A DNA stretch of 64,000 nucleotides from Scatophagus argus (Eukaryota; Chordata; Actinopteri; Scatophagidae), in the NCBI RefSeq assembly GCF_020382885.2, contig NC_058513.1, positions 10,077,774-10,141,773 on the forward strand. The letters run 5' to 3'. Below are positions 1-11,349 of this stretch, in pieces (position 1 is the stretch's first letter; the number at the start of each line of letters is the position of its first letter). The position numbers were made by a program, and so were the translations under genes. The notes beneath the pieces were generated by a model, which was given only the letters and a program-made list of their open reading frames with translations, had not been told where the DNA came from and ran no database searches.

Positions 1-284
1 TTGAATCAGTACAGTATGTAAACGATTTACATACATGACAAAAGCATTTGGCGCACATTTTGTTTCTCTCTAACCACTGCTAGAGTTACATTTCACACTG
101 CCAGTCTTAATGCAGTCCACTGTCTTGTTTTGTTTTTTTTAATTAACTGGGTTACACGATTCTCTTTTTGGTTCCCTCTCTCTAACAACTCTAATATTTT
201 TAAAACCATGAAAGAGACCAGCTCCACCCTCATTTCCACAATAACAAACAGACAAAAAAATAAAAAAAAAGTCCTGCTGTGTCC

Positions 285-3200
285 TCAACCAAAGAGTTTG
301 ATGAAGCACGGGTGGCAGTAGGGTTTGTTCTCCTGCTCCTTGAAGCAGCCTTTGCTCAGGGGCTTCAGGCAGAAGTGACACACGAGGTGGTGGGGGTGGA
401 ATTTGGCCCCCATGGCGGTGACGCAGCGGCCCAGGATTGGCTGCTGGCAGGCCTGACACATGCTGCCACGGGACTGGTGGTAGTGGGCCTCACACAGGGG
501 TTTGCCCTCGTGTTCAAAGAAGCTGCCGTTGACAAATGGGCTGTAGCACTCCTGGAGAAAAGAGGAAGTGAGAGTCAGTTGCAGCCCTGACTCATGGAAC
601 TATAATTAGAAAGTTGTCCTGTGAAAGGACAACTTTCTCATGACATAATTCCAAGTAATTTTGAGGTTTTCAGTTTTTTTTTTACATGGCAGTTTTACTT
701 AGAGCAGGACTGCCCTGCTGACACATATGACACAGTTACACATCACAATTCGATCTGTTGGTCACTGAGCAGCTTCAAGTGCCTTGTTCATTGGAACTCA
801 TAAAACAAACAGGCAGTTCATTTGTCTCCTAAATGTGCCGTGATGCATTTGCAGGGTCATAGCAAGGATTTTTAGAAATACTGACCTGATAAATCCAAAT
901 TGCACAGTGGAATTGTTTTATAAATAATTGTCTGAGAGTTTCACTAAACACAGAGATAGCACTGACTTGGAAAGAAGTTGCTTCAATGTAAAAAAAAACA
1001 ACAAAACAAAACAAGGCTGTGGTGTAATTAAATAGTTCTGCCATGTTACTGTAGCTTGACACATTTATTAGCTTCAGTGTAGTGACGCTTCATTTAATGT
1101 ACTGTAACTGGTAGGTTAGCTCACTACATTTCCATGTAGCCTGCCCGACACCACTTTTGACTTCTCCAACTTTCTTGACTCCTTGTCCAAATAAATCTTT
1201 AAAAACTGCAACCATGATACTCCAAGAAATCAAGTCCTTGGTCACTCACACTCACCCTACATACGAAGCACTGTGGGTGCCAGAGAGAGTTGAGAGCTGA
1301 GATGTAGTTTTCCAGAATTGGCTGGCTGCAGCCTTGACAGCGGGAAGCAAACAGAGTCAAGAAGCACTGCTGGCAGTACTGCTGGCCCTCACGGTCATGG
1401 AAACCTGCAGAAGATCCGGTCACAGCTTTACACAGTTCAACAGTTTCTTTCATAAAGGTTAAATTAACTGAATGACGAACAGTGTCTGAACCTTTTCCAT
1501 GTGACTCCAATCTGTGGAACATAAAACTACAATTTGTAGCAGTTTAAGTTTTGAAGATTTAAACATTGACTGTATTTTTTGTCTCAAAGCTTGTTCTGCT
1601 TTAAATTTGTCCATTTTCGTGCCAAAGTATTTCCTGAACTCTTTGTAGGGTGGAGCAGAACATTAACTAGCCTTTGAAAACCGTACAAATTGAATGTTTA
1701 TAGCAGCTTTTTAAATCAGTCTTACAGTTTAGGGAAACGTGTACATGTCTACCTTCTATAGATTTCTATAGTAAATAAACTCAACAATTCACTGAATGAT
1801 TAATTGAATGTGTTCATTTAGTCGTGCAAAGTTTTTTATTTATGTAAGCATGACTCTGCTGAGATTCACTGTTAACAGTTGTGTTGAACCCAGACAGGAT
1901 GTGCCGCCCATTACCTTCCTCTCCGAATGCCCGGCTGCACTTAACACAGCAGAAACACTCTGGGTGCCAATTCTTATCCAGAGCGGTGACCATTTTCTAA
2001 ACGACAAGCGGAATGAGAAGTTAAATGGCTTCAGGTGGGTCAACTGGGGGGATTAATTCAAGCTGTTCAAGTCAAAAAAAGCTTTGTGATACATGACAAA
2101 TGCACACTCAAGTCTCTCACATTTAGAATGGGCTTGTTGCATTGTGCGCAGTGAGGGGAGAACAGGGTGAAGTAGTCCGACTCGCAGTACGGCCGTCCAT
2201 CCTTCTCAAAGAAGTTGCGGCTGCCTAACTCTGTCTCACACTCAGTGCACACAAAGTGCTCTGGGTGCCAGACCTTCCCAAGAGCGGTTACCACCTGCAT
2301 GATGAAACGTACGAAAGTCTTAATGAACAACATTTTCAAACGATCTTCTTTATGAATTTTGTTAAACTTACACATATGAAGTGAAAATAATTTAAAATAA
2401 TTTTTGGAACATCAGTTCTAAGTATCATCATATCAATAAAACAAAGTTGTCTCAAGTTTATTATTCTTTTTCATAGTCTTTATAGGCTTATTACGATAAC
2501 TCACCTGTCCTACCACTGGCTTTTGACAAGCTGAACAGTTTCCCTTGGAGGATGTCTGAACTCCTTGTCGGCTCAGGTCAGACTGAAGCAGCCCGAGCAT
2601 GCTGTCCAATGAGCCCCCAGATGAGGGCTGCGCTGGGGCGGCGGGCTGCTGTGGTGTTGGCACCACCGGACTGACAGGTGCAGCTGGCTTTGAGAAGAGA
2701 AAAAAATAAAAATAAAAATGATATCTCATCTGTTATTGGTATTTTAATTCTCCATGAGTTAAACTTCAGTCTGCAGTTATTCTGAAATTAATTGCTATAA
2801 AAAACAGTGACTGTAAGGCTTTTGACAAACAGATAGGAGGATGTGTGGACCAAGGGTGCAGGTTTGGTTGTTTGTAATGCAACTGAAATACAGGTTTCAC
2901 TTCACTTCACTTCACTGTGAAGGAAATGGCCCTGGTCATACACACACCACAACATTTGGAAACTAGTAGGCTGGGTCACTATGTGGCCTTTCATGCCTGT
3001 TCCCTGGAAGTTATCTGAAGTGTTTCTGGTAAATGCAGGAAAACACTGAAGGTACAAGTCTGCTTTCAAACAATAATAAAAGTCTAAGAAATTCCAGTCG
3101 CTCTGTGAGACTTAAATACAGCAATTCTTTATGGCAAATGTTAACATCATAACGCTAACGTGCTCATAAATGCAAGACGACCATGATGATGTTAGCAGGT

Positions 3201-4636
3201 ATGATGTTCACCATGTGCTAATTAACACAAAACACAAAGTGCAGCTGAGGGAAATGTCATTAATTTTGTTGGTTTTTGGTCATGAAATTACTGGACACAA
3301 TGCTCACACTTGTTATTACTCCCAGCTGGACTACATGCTGGAACCTACAATGACTCAAGGAATCACTCCCTTTGCTTACACTGCAGTCACTCACTGAAGA
3401 AGAGAATGACTGGCTTATGTACCACATCAAAAGTAGACCTATAACTCTATGTGAAGCTATTTTTGAAGCTGGAAAATTTCTCCACCAAGACTAGTTTCCA
3501 TCCTCAGGCTCTATCTGGTGACTGGTTTACAGCAGGAAGGCTGTGCTGTGGCCAGGCCACACAATAACAGTGAAGACATCATGAAGTGAACATCTTCATC
3601 AGTCAGTGTGAGCTGTGTTTAAGCCTGGAACAACTGGGGTTGAATGGTAGAAAAAAAATACACACGCTCACGCAGTATCATCTTGGGCATAAGAGCGACC
3701 AAAATACGAAGCCAAACTGCACAGACTCTGGCTTCAAATGACATCACCAGCACAAGATGGCAGCAGACTTGTTTGAGATCTTTTGCCTTTACTTTTGTAC
3801 AGTCGGAAGAAGTGTCATCCATCTTTATATATGGTCTACAATTTATACTAAGCATTTACAGGTTCAGTGATTTAAAATGCATTTGTGTGGTCTCTTACTT
3901 TGCTCTGGACTCTGAAGTCTGACAGGGAAGCCATCAGTTTGTCCAGTTCCAGTGTGGCTGAAGTTGCTGAAGGCTTCGCAGAGCTAGAGTGCAAAAGTTT
4001 TTATAAACCCACAAAATATACAGTTTCACTTGATCTTACTTAAAATACAGATGACATGACCGCACACCAAGCTCCGATAACTTCATTAGTGACGCTTTGG
4101 CCAAGCTTACATTTTTGCTTACAGAGATACATAATAACATCAGTGGAGCTTGGTTAAAAACACTGCCCGAAATTAAAACCGAGAGGGACTGTTTGTGGCT
4201 GTTAGTCTGCAACTATTTCAACAAGCCATCTGTCTTTGAAAGTGTAATAACAAAAAAACTGCAAAACTGACTTAATTAAGACATTTACTCACTCATACCT
4301 TGTGCAGATCAGTTAAAACAGACCTGGAATAAGTGCTATAAAATGCAATGTAATGTATATGTTGAAAAATGTACTTCATAATGCATTATAGACTATATTT
4401 CAGGTTATTTTGATCAAACTGTTTAAAAATTGTAAAAAAAAACCCCAAAAAACTTCATTTGATACAAACTACGGTGATAATTTAAATTTGATTAAACTGA
4501 TTAGATTTGGTACCTGGAAGAGGAAGTCGGGGACTTATCCTTCATCTTGTCCCTCTCATCTTTCTTAGAAGGGAACTGAGCCAGGATCTCATCTGATCAC
4601 AAAAACAAGGTCATATATGAGAAACAATTCAGAGTT

Positions 4637-4675
<39 letters not shown>

Positions 4676-7600
4676 AACTAACCTGTGATGTTGAACTGGG
4701 TGGCGTTCAATTCCTGCAGCAGATGGTCCAGTTCACTCAGACCTCCTCCCAACAGCGAGGAGGAGGAGAAGGCTGGAGGAGGATCTGTTGTGCGGGGAGA
4801 ACGCGGTTTACACACTGTGCTGTAAGAATTACAAGACAGGCCAAAATTAAGATTAGGAAACATCCTGTCACTAATGTGTTTGGCTTCATTGTGGTCATGA
4901 CTCACAGGAGACTCTTAAACTTCAGTTGTCCATTCAGAAATGAGTCACGTGGCAACAGATTACACTCATCTGTGCATGTGGTTTAAGATCCAAACACACT
5001 CATTGTCAAAACTGATTCTTCTTGAATGTGGTTCTACCTAGCTAACTAGCTTTATGCTGATATTTTCCCATCAAAGCTCAATGAGAGACTTTTTCTCTGA
5101 TGTGAAATCTGTAGAACAATTTCTATTCAATAGATGTGCCCAAGTACCCAGATATTTTGAATAAAAGTAGCAATACTGTAGTATAAAAATACTCTGTTAG
5201 ATGTCCTGGTTTTTCAAAGTCAAAAAGTTTTATCTCATTATGTAATTTAGCATCATTTTGTTTTATAATATTAATATTATAAGGTAATTTTATTATAGAT
5301 CTGGCAGTGTGGCTAAGAAATGTATTCCCTGCAGATGAAGCTTTATTTTAAAATCAAGGAGAGAGTTACCTGTATAATTTGTCTGGGTTGGAGTTCTGGG
5401 AGGATTTCATTGCAGCGGAAACAGTCTGAGAGACACAACAGGAACACAATCGATCATAATTTTCACTGAAGAAGGTGTTACAAAAGCAGCATGAAGTCAC
5501 AGAGACCAGGCAAAATCTCTGCTGAGAAAATTGGTATGAATCCAACCCATCGTCCAGCAGCTAATTGCCTACCTGCTGTGGGGTGTAGGCGGGCGGCGGC
5601 GGCCGGGCCGGGGCGGTGTCCTCGCTGACAGGATCAACATTTTGCGGAGGGTCAGAGGTGAGCAGGACAGGACATCGAGCGAGAGGAGAGCCGGTGTTCT
5701 CTAGATCAGCCAGGAGGGCATCTGAGAGGGAGGGAGAGAAAGAAATCAACTGAATCAGACATACAGAATCAGCATAAATGTAGTAGAAATTTGGTTAGAT
5801 TTACAATTCACTTAGCTTTTTGATGAGAAAAGACAGTTAATTTCCCCATAATGTATCTCTATATAATGTGATGGTGTTATGAGTTTGTTTATGAAGCATC
5901 AAAGGGAAAAAGAAAAAGATATGAGTTAAGAAACGGATTTAAGAACCATGCAGTGCAGACGATAACACACTGGATGACTGACATGGAGACAAGGTTAAAC
6001 AGGTAAATGACAGAACGAAGCACATGCAAACACGGGCACAGACAGTTACGTACCAAACACAACAATACGAGGACTGAGAGGGTAATTAGGTGGCTCAGGC
6101 ACTCCTAAGGAAAGACAGAGAGCCTGTGTGACCAATATAACAGCAACAAAATCAGCCCATGTCAGACGTGACATGGAGGACACTGGGCGTCCTCAGTCAA
6201 AACAAGACAGTCCGAATTTTGCACGACCCAGAGAAAGTCCGTCCACACGGCGAAGTTATTAGAGCTCACAAGCATTTCTGCATTCAACTCAAGACATGCT
6301 GGCATGGAAAGGAAGCAGAGGAGGAAGAGTGTTTGGCAACTGATATCTAAATGCACTCCGCTCCTCCCTTGTTCACTCACTGCATGCTGAAGTGGACGCT
6401 GCCCAGAAACTAAACTTGTTCAAAGGGTAGACTTTGCCGCTGCATGACATCATTCAGTGCTGACAAAATATATGTGCAACTGCAGGCCAAAGTTGTCATA
6501 CTAAGTATTAATTTAGTAGTTCTCAACCTTTTTTGCCTAATGCGCCCACACAGATCCATCAGATAGCTGAAGTATCCCATTAAAGGGCCCACAGAGTGAT
6601 TTAGTATCACACTTCATAAAAGCTCTGACACTTGCAAGAGACTCATCTAATAATAAATTAATCAAAGTCACTGCAGAAGAGACCAAATTATCCTGGAATT
6701 TGGAATTCTGGATCCTACAGTTCCCATAATTCAACCCAATACCATCTGTCTTTCCAATATATCCCACATCATACAGACTTAATGCAGGGTGTATGTAAAA
6801 AAAACTGCACTAAGCAAACTGTTATCAGGGTCATTTTCCCAGACTTGCTGGAATCTTGGAATCGTTGTTGTTTGGGTCTGGTCTCTTTTTTTCCCAGTAG
6901 GCTTGCTCGAGCTTGCGCACTGCTACCACTTGGAACAGCAGACATTGGGTGGTTCAACCATTTAACATCACTTTTTTGTCTGTCTATTCAACAGGCATTC
7001 ACACACTCACAAATGCACCTTGTCATGGTAAGACTGACTCAGGTTGGTGGTGGTGGTGGGGGGGGAGTGTGTCCTGTACAGTCACTGATTGGTTAATCTA
7101 ACCGACAATAAATATACAATTGTAGAAGCAAATACCTCTGATTGGTAATCACTGATCTGCTGTAGATCATCGTGGGAACAAAAATGAGACATAAAACCAA
7201 GTTAAGATCAGAGCTCCAGGACAGGACACGGAGAGGAGCTTTAATAAGGTGCTGTTCCTCATTAACAAGCTTTAATTATAACCATATGCTTCTGCTCTCA
7301 TCAGTGTCGGTAACATGCATCAGCATGGGGGAAGTCTCACCACAAGGTGTTGGAACTGAAGATGTTCAAATTTCATTTTTTTCAGACAATTTACTTATAT
7401 TTATTTATATAAATTTCAACATTTATTCCATGTAGAACAGCTACTACTCAACGGATCTCGTTGTGAATTTTCTGATCTACGGTTTCCACGGTCAAGAATG
7501 AATTCTGAACCTCAGATTCTCACATTCTGTTGGTCTTTGTAGATGTTTGATTCATCAGGCTTTTCTCTGATACGATAAACCTGAGCTTATTTACGTTGCC

Positions 7601-8957
7601 TTAGTTCACTGTGGTGGTCACTTCTGCCCCAGATGATTCACACTTCTGGTACGACCATGTGGTGAGAATCTTGCGCATATATTATTTGCCCTCCTCCTCC
7701 CTGCTGAGTGTGTGTGTCTCTGTCTCACACACACGTACTCTAAACTGCTCATATAAGGAGCTGAACCTCTCTCAATGGGAATTATGACCATATTTAGAGC
7801 TGCCTGTCGACTTGTTTGTGTTGGCCAAAGCAATCTCTAACAAGTGGTCTCTCTCAACGAAAAGCCTCGCCAGATCCAAGATATAAACTTACAACATTGT
7901 TGGACAACAGTGTAAACCGAGAGTCCCGAACATGGCCACTGCCTAACTGAAACACTCACCCAGTCACCCAATAACTTGGTCTCACTGCATGTAATCCAAT
8001 CCAGATGTGCCCAGATGTACTTGGCTACATCTAGTCATTCCTTCCAGTTTTGCTTGAATAGCATAAATCGCCCAATTCTGAAGTGGACTTCAAGCAAAAA
8101 AAAAAACAAACAAACAAAAAAAAGCAGCCGAGACAAAAAAAGGGCCTTTCTATTTTCATTGAACTCTGTGGCTTTTTGAAACAGCAGAGCGGCCCTGGGC
8201 TATTTCAGGGCCTTTCCGACACAGTTATTCTCAAACACAGAGCCAGCTTCTCATAATGTTGTCCTGAGAAAGGGAAGAAGGCTTCCTTTGACATCACTAT
8301 CAAGCAGAAAAGACAGAGCAGGGCATGCCTCCTCACTGATGTCTTCAAAATGGAAAACACTCTGTTGCCCATTATGTGGCTTCTCTGCATCCCCTGACTT
8401 GTTAATATTAATGGAGGAGGACAGACTGAGGTGGATCCCTTTTCAAATCTAATTTACAAAGAATTTATTAAATTTGCAGGACACACACGAACCACTCAGC
8501 AGTGGTCAGGCGAACACACAGCAATGTGGCTCTTGTGTTACCTGTGTGAGTGTGTGCATTTGTGGCCTGTTTGCTTGGAAATCTAAACACAATTCTGCCA
8601 TTAATAAAATCTGAGAGGATGGAAGCACTCTGGGAACAGGTTAATAAGGTATCACAAGATGTCATATGAGAGAAAGCCCTCATTCAGTCCAAGTTTTTTG
8701 CCTTTGCTTTTCTCTGCCTGTATGTTGTGTTATATTGTAAAATCCGTTAAATCCCATTTACATTACAGCCTCATACATGTCTTTGTAGATAAGGAAAGCA
8801 AATTCTGCTGCACTGTGACTGCCAGAATGAACAGAGGGCTTATTTCCTCTGTAAAGGCACACCACCCCTTCCCCAAAGATCCCCTCAGGATATCTCACCA
8901 TGTAGTTCCAACGCTTGAAACGAAGGAACAGCTCTAACACTTACCCAAATCGTCCAT
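285..8957 (-). CDS. tgfb1i1: Hic-5 (TGFB1I1), paxillin-family LD/LIM adaptor
   Basis: Focal-adhesion and nuclear-receptor coactivator scaffold. Eleven coding exons on the minus strand, all in phase: 8945-8957, 5573-5721, 5370-5425, 4683-4819, 4514-4592, 3899-3983, 2505-2687, 2121-2294, 1915-1996, 1256-1404, 285-551. The joined product is 457 residues (human Hic-5 is about 461). LD1 ([12 protein letters not shown]) comes from joining exons 1 and 2. A second LD motif ([16 protein letters not shown]) lies near residue 101, a third ([13 protein letters not shown]) near 153 and a fourth ([17 protein letters not shown]) near 201. Four LIM zinc modules fill about residues 224-457 and the chain ends KLFG. 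The peptide STVCKPRSP and the KLFG end favour Hic-5 over paxillin (longer N-terminal region) and leupaxin. The start is the only ATG in exon 1. The 3' UTR continues below 285 and may leave the window. Confidence 0.95.
608..638. repeat. Perfect 13-bp inverted repeat, 5-nt loop
   Basis: The arm AGAAAGTTGTCCT at 608-620 is exactly complementary to 626-638, with loop GTGAA. It lies in the last intron of tgfb1i1, about 57 nt upstream (in gene orientation) of the acceptor of the final exon, so it could fold in the pre-mRNA near the branch-point region. Confidence 0.85.
4640..4668. repeat. (CA)n microsatellite
   Basis: Run of alternating AC in intron 4 of tgfb1i1, just downstream of the exon 4 donor in gene orientation. 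Confidence 0.95.
5140..5330. mobile_element. Fragment of a common teleost non-autonomous DNA element
   Basis: The text around 5145-5205 (AAGTACCCAGAT, AAAAGTAGCAATACT, AAAAATACTCTGTTA) resembles a repeat I know from many fish genomes, whose ends read CAGTGGTGGAAG. No terminus is present here, so this is an internal, degraded piece within intron 3 of tgfb1i1. Boundaries are approximate. The same family appears near 44.4 kb and 47.7-48.0 kb. Confidence 0.5.
6054..6104 (-). other. tgfb1i1: Putative in-frame cassette exon of tgfb1i1
   Basis: A 51-nt segment in intron 1. It is preceded on the minus strand by a pyrimidine-rich tract ending CCTTAG and followed by a strong donor, GTACGTAA. Its length is a multiple of three and both flanking phases are 1, so it inserts 17 residues (beginning [10 protein letters not shown]) without a stop between MDDL and DALLADLE. 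It looks like a real alternative exon that separates the two halves of LD1. No equivalent in other paxillin-family proteins comes to mind. This rests on sequence signals only. Confidence 0.55.
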
Positions 8958-9290
8958 GATACGTTTTCAGCCGAGTGTTTCCCTCCTTCTGTGACACGAT
9001 ACGGACGCGGACAGCATTAACAAGTAGTGATGGAAGCGTATCAAAGCCCGCAAGATGAGACTATTGTCTGCGTCGGTCCTGAATAACTTCTTGGACACCG
9101 TTATCCGCCAAGAGAGGAGGAGGAGGAGGAGGAAGAGGAGGAGGGCGTCCCGTTTCTTTCTTTCTTTCTTTTTTTTTCTACACGACTCTCTTCCTGTGTA
9201 ATGCCTACCAGGACCTCAGGCTGGAGAAGGCGTAGTTAAATAAATGTGGTTACAAACCCCGCATTCCCCGGACACAAGACGTCATCCTGG

Positions 9291-9311
9291 ACATTCCTAG
9301 TCCATATTTGG
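9291..9311. promoter_or_regulatory. TEAD (CATTCC) plus CArG/SRF motif upstream of tgfb1i1
   Basis: A perfect CArG box, CCATATTTGG, lies at 9302-9311, about 345 bp upstream of the tgfb1i1 start. A CATTCC (MCAT/TEAD) motif lies a few bases away. Hic-5 is known as a smooth-muscle, SRF-responsive gene, so the pair is a plausible muscle-type control element. Binding itself is inferred. Confidence 0.55.
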
Positions 9312-11002
9312 GAGAGAAAATTAAGCATTTAGTGGCGCCGGGAGCTGCACAAAGTGCAGCAGGACTCGCTGCAGCGAAAATGTTGGTAAATGCATTTTAC
9401 TGGCGTGTCCCTGACAGTGAATACAACCTGAGGATACACAGTGACCGGCCGACTCCACAGCATCTGCATGGTTACTGTTATTTCCACTTTAAAAAAATAT
9501 ATATTATTAGGCCAACATCTGATACAAGCAACATGGATTTTTCTCAATAAAAGAATAAAATTATAAAATTTTTGAAAAGGCTTGAAAAAAAATTGGATTT
9601 TCCGTTCAACTGCTCTGTTGTAAATTTCTATTACAAATTCATTTTCAATATATGATTGTACCAAAACACGATTTTCTAAGAACTTGCTCCACTCCATGAC
9701 AGGATTTAAGCCCACATTTGTTGTCTCAAGTGCTTCTTAATATAATACACACATTTCCATATACACACTTAAAAGGGTTGCTGATCCCTGGACAGGAGAA
9801 ACAACTTAACTGTTAAGGCTCCCTTTTGCCTTTTTTAGTTCCCAGTACAGCACACACATCTGGAATAATACAGATGGAGGCCTCATTATATTTTGCAGAG
9901 ATCCAGAAAACAACCTGTACTTCTACAAAAGAATAACCACCCTTGGCCCCTGGGGGTTTTCTGTATATCTGTTAGTATGAGGTAACTTGTTGAAACAATT
10001 TATTCAGCTAAATGCACCAAGAGCGCAAATGTGTTAGATTTAAATTTACACAACTGACGGAAAAAGTGAGACTTTTGGGAAACCTAGAGGTCAGGGTTTT
10101 TTTTGCATATATTTCTTCATAAACTCCTTAGTTTTTCTTCTGCATTATAAAAGCTGAAGACAATGGTGACAAAATCAAAAAATCAAAAGTCTGTTTTTAC
10201 TAAAACCTCATGTTTTGAACCTCATAATTACAAAATAAAAACTGCACTGAAGGTGTTCAGATTCTAAACAAAACAAAAAAAAAATCAGATGTTTTTCACT
10301 AAAGCCTTTGACATGTCACAGTATGAACAGTGAAACCAGTGAAAACATTTGCTGCAAAAAAAGGCTTCTGGAAACTACAGCCCTGGCTAACTGATCCTTT
10401 AAATTCTGTTACTTTCATTAAATAGTCAACACATTCCTTAAATAAAAGACAGCCAGAAGTGTAAAAAAAAAACAACAGGAAAAACTTTTAATTAAGCAAG
10501 CTCACAGTTACAGGCTATGTGTGATTAGGGGAAGGTGCTGCATTGGTGTTGGTGACATGTGGTGTTGTGTGCATTTCCAAAACTTAAGTGTAAACACCAG
10601 GAAATCTATCCTCCTGTGTACACTGTATGTCACAGACAGAATACCCTTTGACCAAATATCCCTCTGTTGTTAAAGAGGTACCTGTTTTTGGTCTCAGTGC
10701 ATGACACATAAAGACAGAATTGACAAGTGGAACATAATGAAAAGACAAAACATAATGGTTACAAAGACTTTCTTTCCTGGTATAAACCCAAATCAGAAAT
10801 CTACAAAAAATTGGGGAAAATCACACCAAGGAAACTTATCAGTTGAAGGTCTATCTCTTTCTTTGAAAATAAAGCATTTGTTTTTAATTTCATGCAGTTT
10901 TGCGATTCAGACACCAGACTCTTAACTTGAGCACATTACTTCTAGAGAACTGTGATGCACAACTACATCTTCACCTTTTCCCAAATATTAATGACAATAA
11001 TT

Positions 11003-11005
<3 letters not shown>

Positions 11006-11038
<33 letters not shown>
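11006..11038. repeat. (CA)n microsatellite
   Basis: Uninterrupted AC run downstream of elob. Confidence 0.95.
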
Positions 11039-11040
<2 letters not shown>

Positions 11041-11349
11041 GAAATCAACACTTTCCAAACCAACTTCTTCAATTTGAGCCAGTCAGTGCATAAGAATAAA
11101 GTCAAGGAGCAGAATCGCATGTGACGTGGAAATGATAAAGAGTTTAAAAAATGACATGTGAAGCAAATTGGGTGGGGTGATGGGATGATAGCATGAAGGT
11201 AACACAGATAGGCTTGGTTACCCATAATGTCCCAATCCATCGACTGAAACTATATTACATATCCTTCACCCTGCTTCTTCTCCACTGAAGTTAATTTCCA
11301 TGTGCCCACTTCCATCCTCCTCTCCAGTGCTCATTTCCTCTCCCTGTCA

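Larger units (their letters stand above)
8958..11349. other. Intergenic: tgfb1i1 promoter side and elob 3' side
   Basis: No coding exon is seen. About 8958-9320 is the likely tgfb1i1 promoter and 5' UTR, with a (GAG)n/(CTTT)n purine-pyrimidine tract near 9113-9180 and the CArG/TEAD pair. Positions 9320-11349 are AT-rich and hold a (CA)n microsatellite at 11006-11038; the part next to 11350 should be elob 3' UTR. Confidence 0.7.

Noticed and set aside
1-284. Separate short gene on the plus strand near the left edge
   Set aside because: AT-rich, low-complexity frame antisense to the tgfb1i1 3' UTR with no recognisable product.
6515-6760. Possible hAT-like repeat (AGTTCTCAACCTTTTTTGCC) in tgfb1i1 intron 1
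   Set aside because: Only one short phrase looks familiar; no termini or target duplication could be found.
285-8957. Paxillin or leupaxin as the identity of the LD/LIM gene
   Set aside because: Paxillin has a much longer N-terminal region and leupaxin ends differently. The STVCKPRSP peptide, length of 457 residues and KLFG terminus fit Hic-5.
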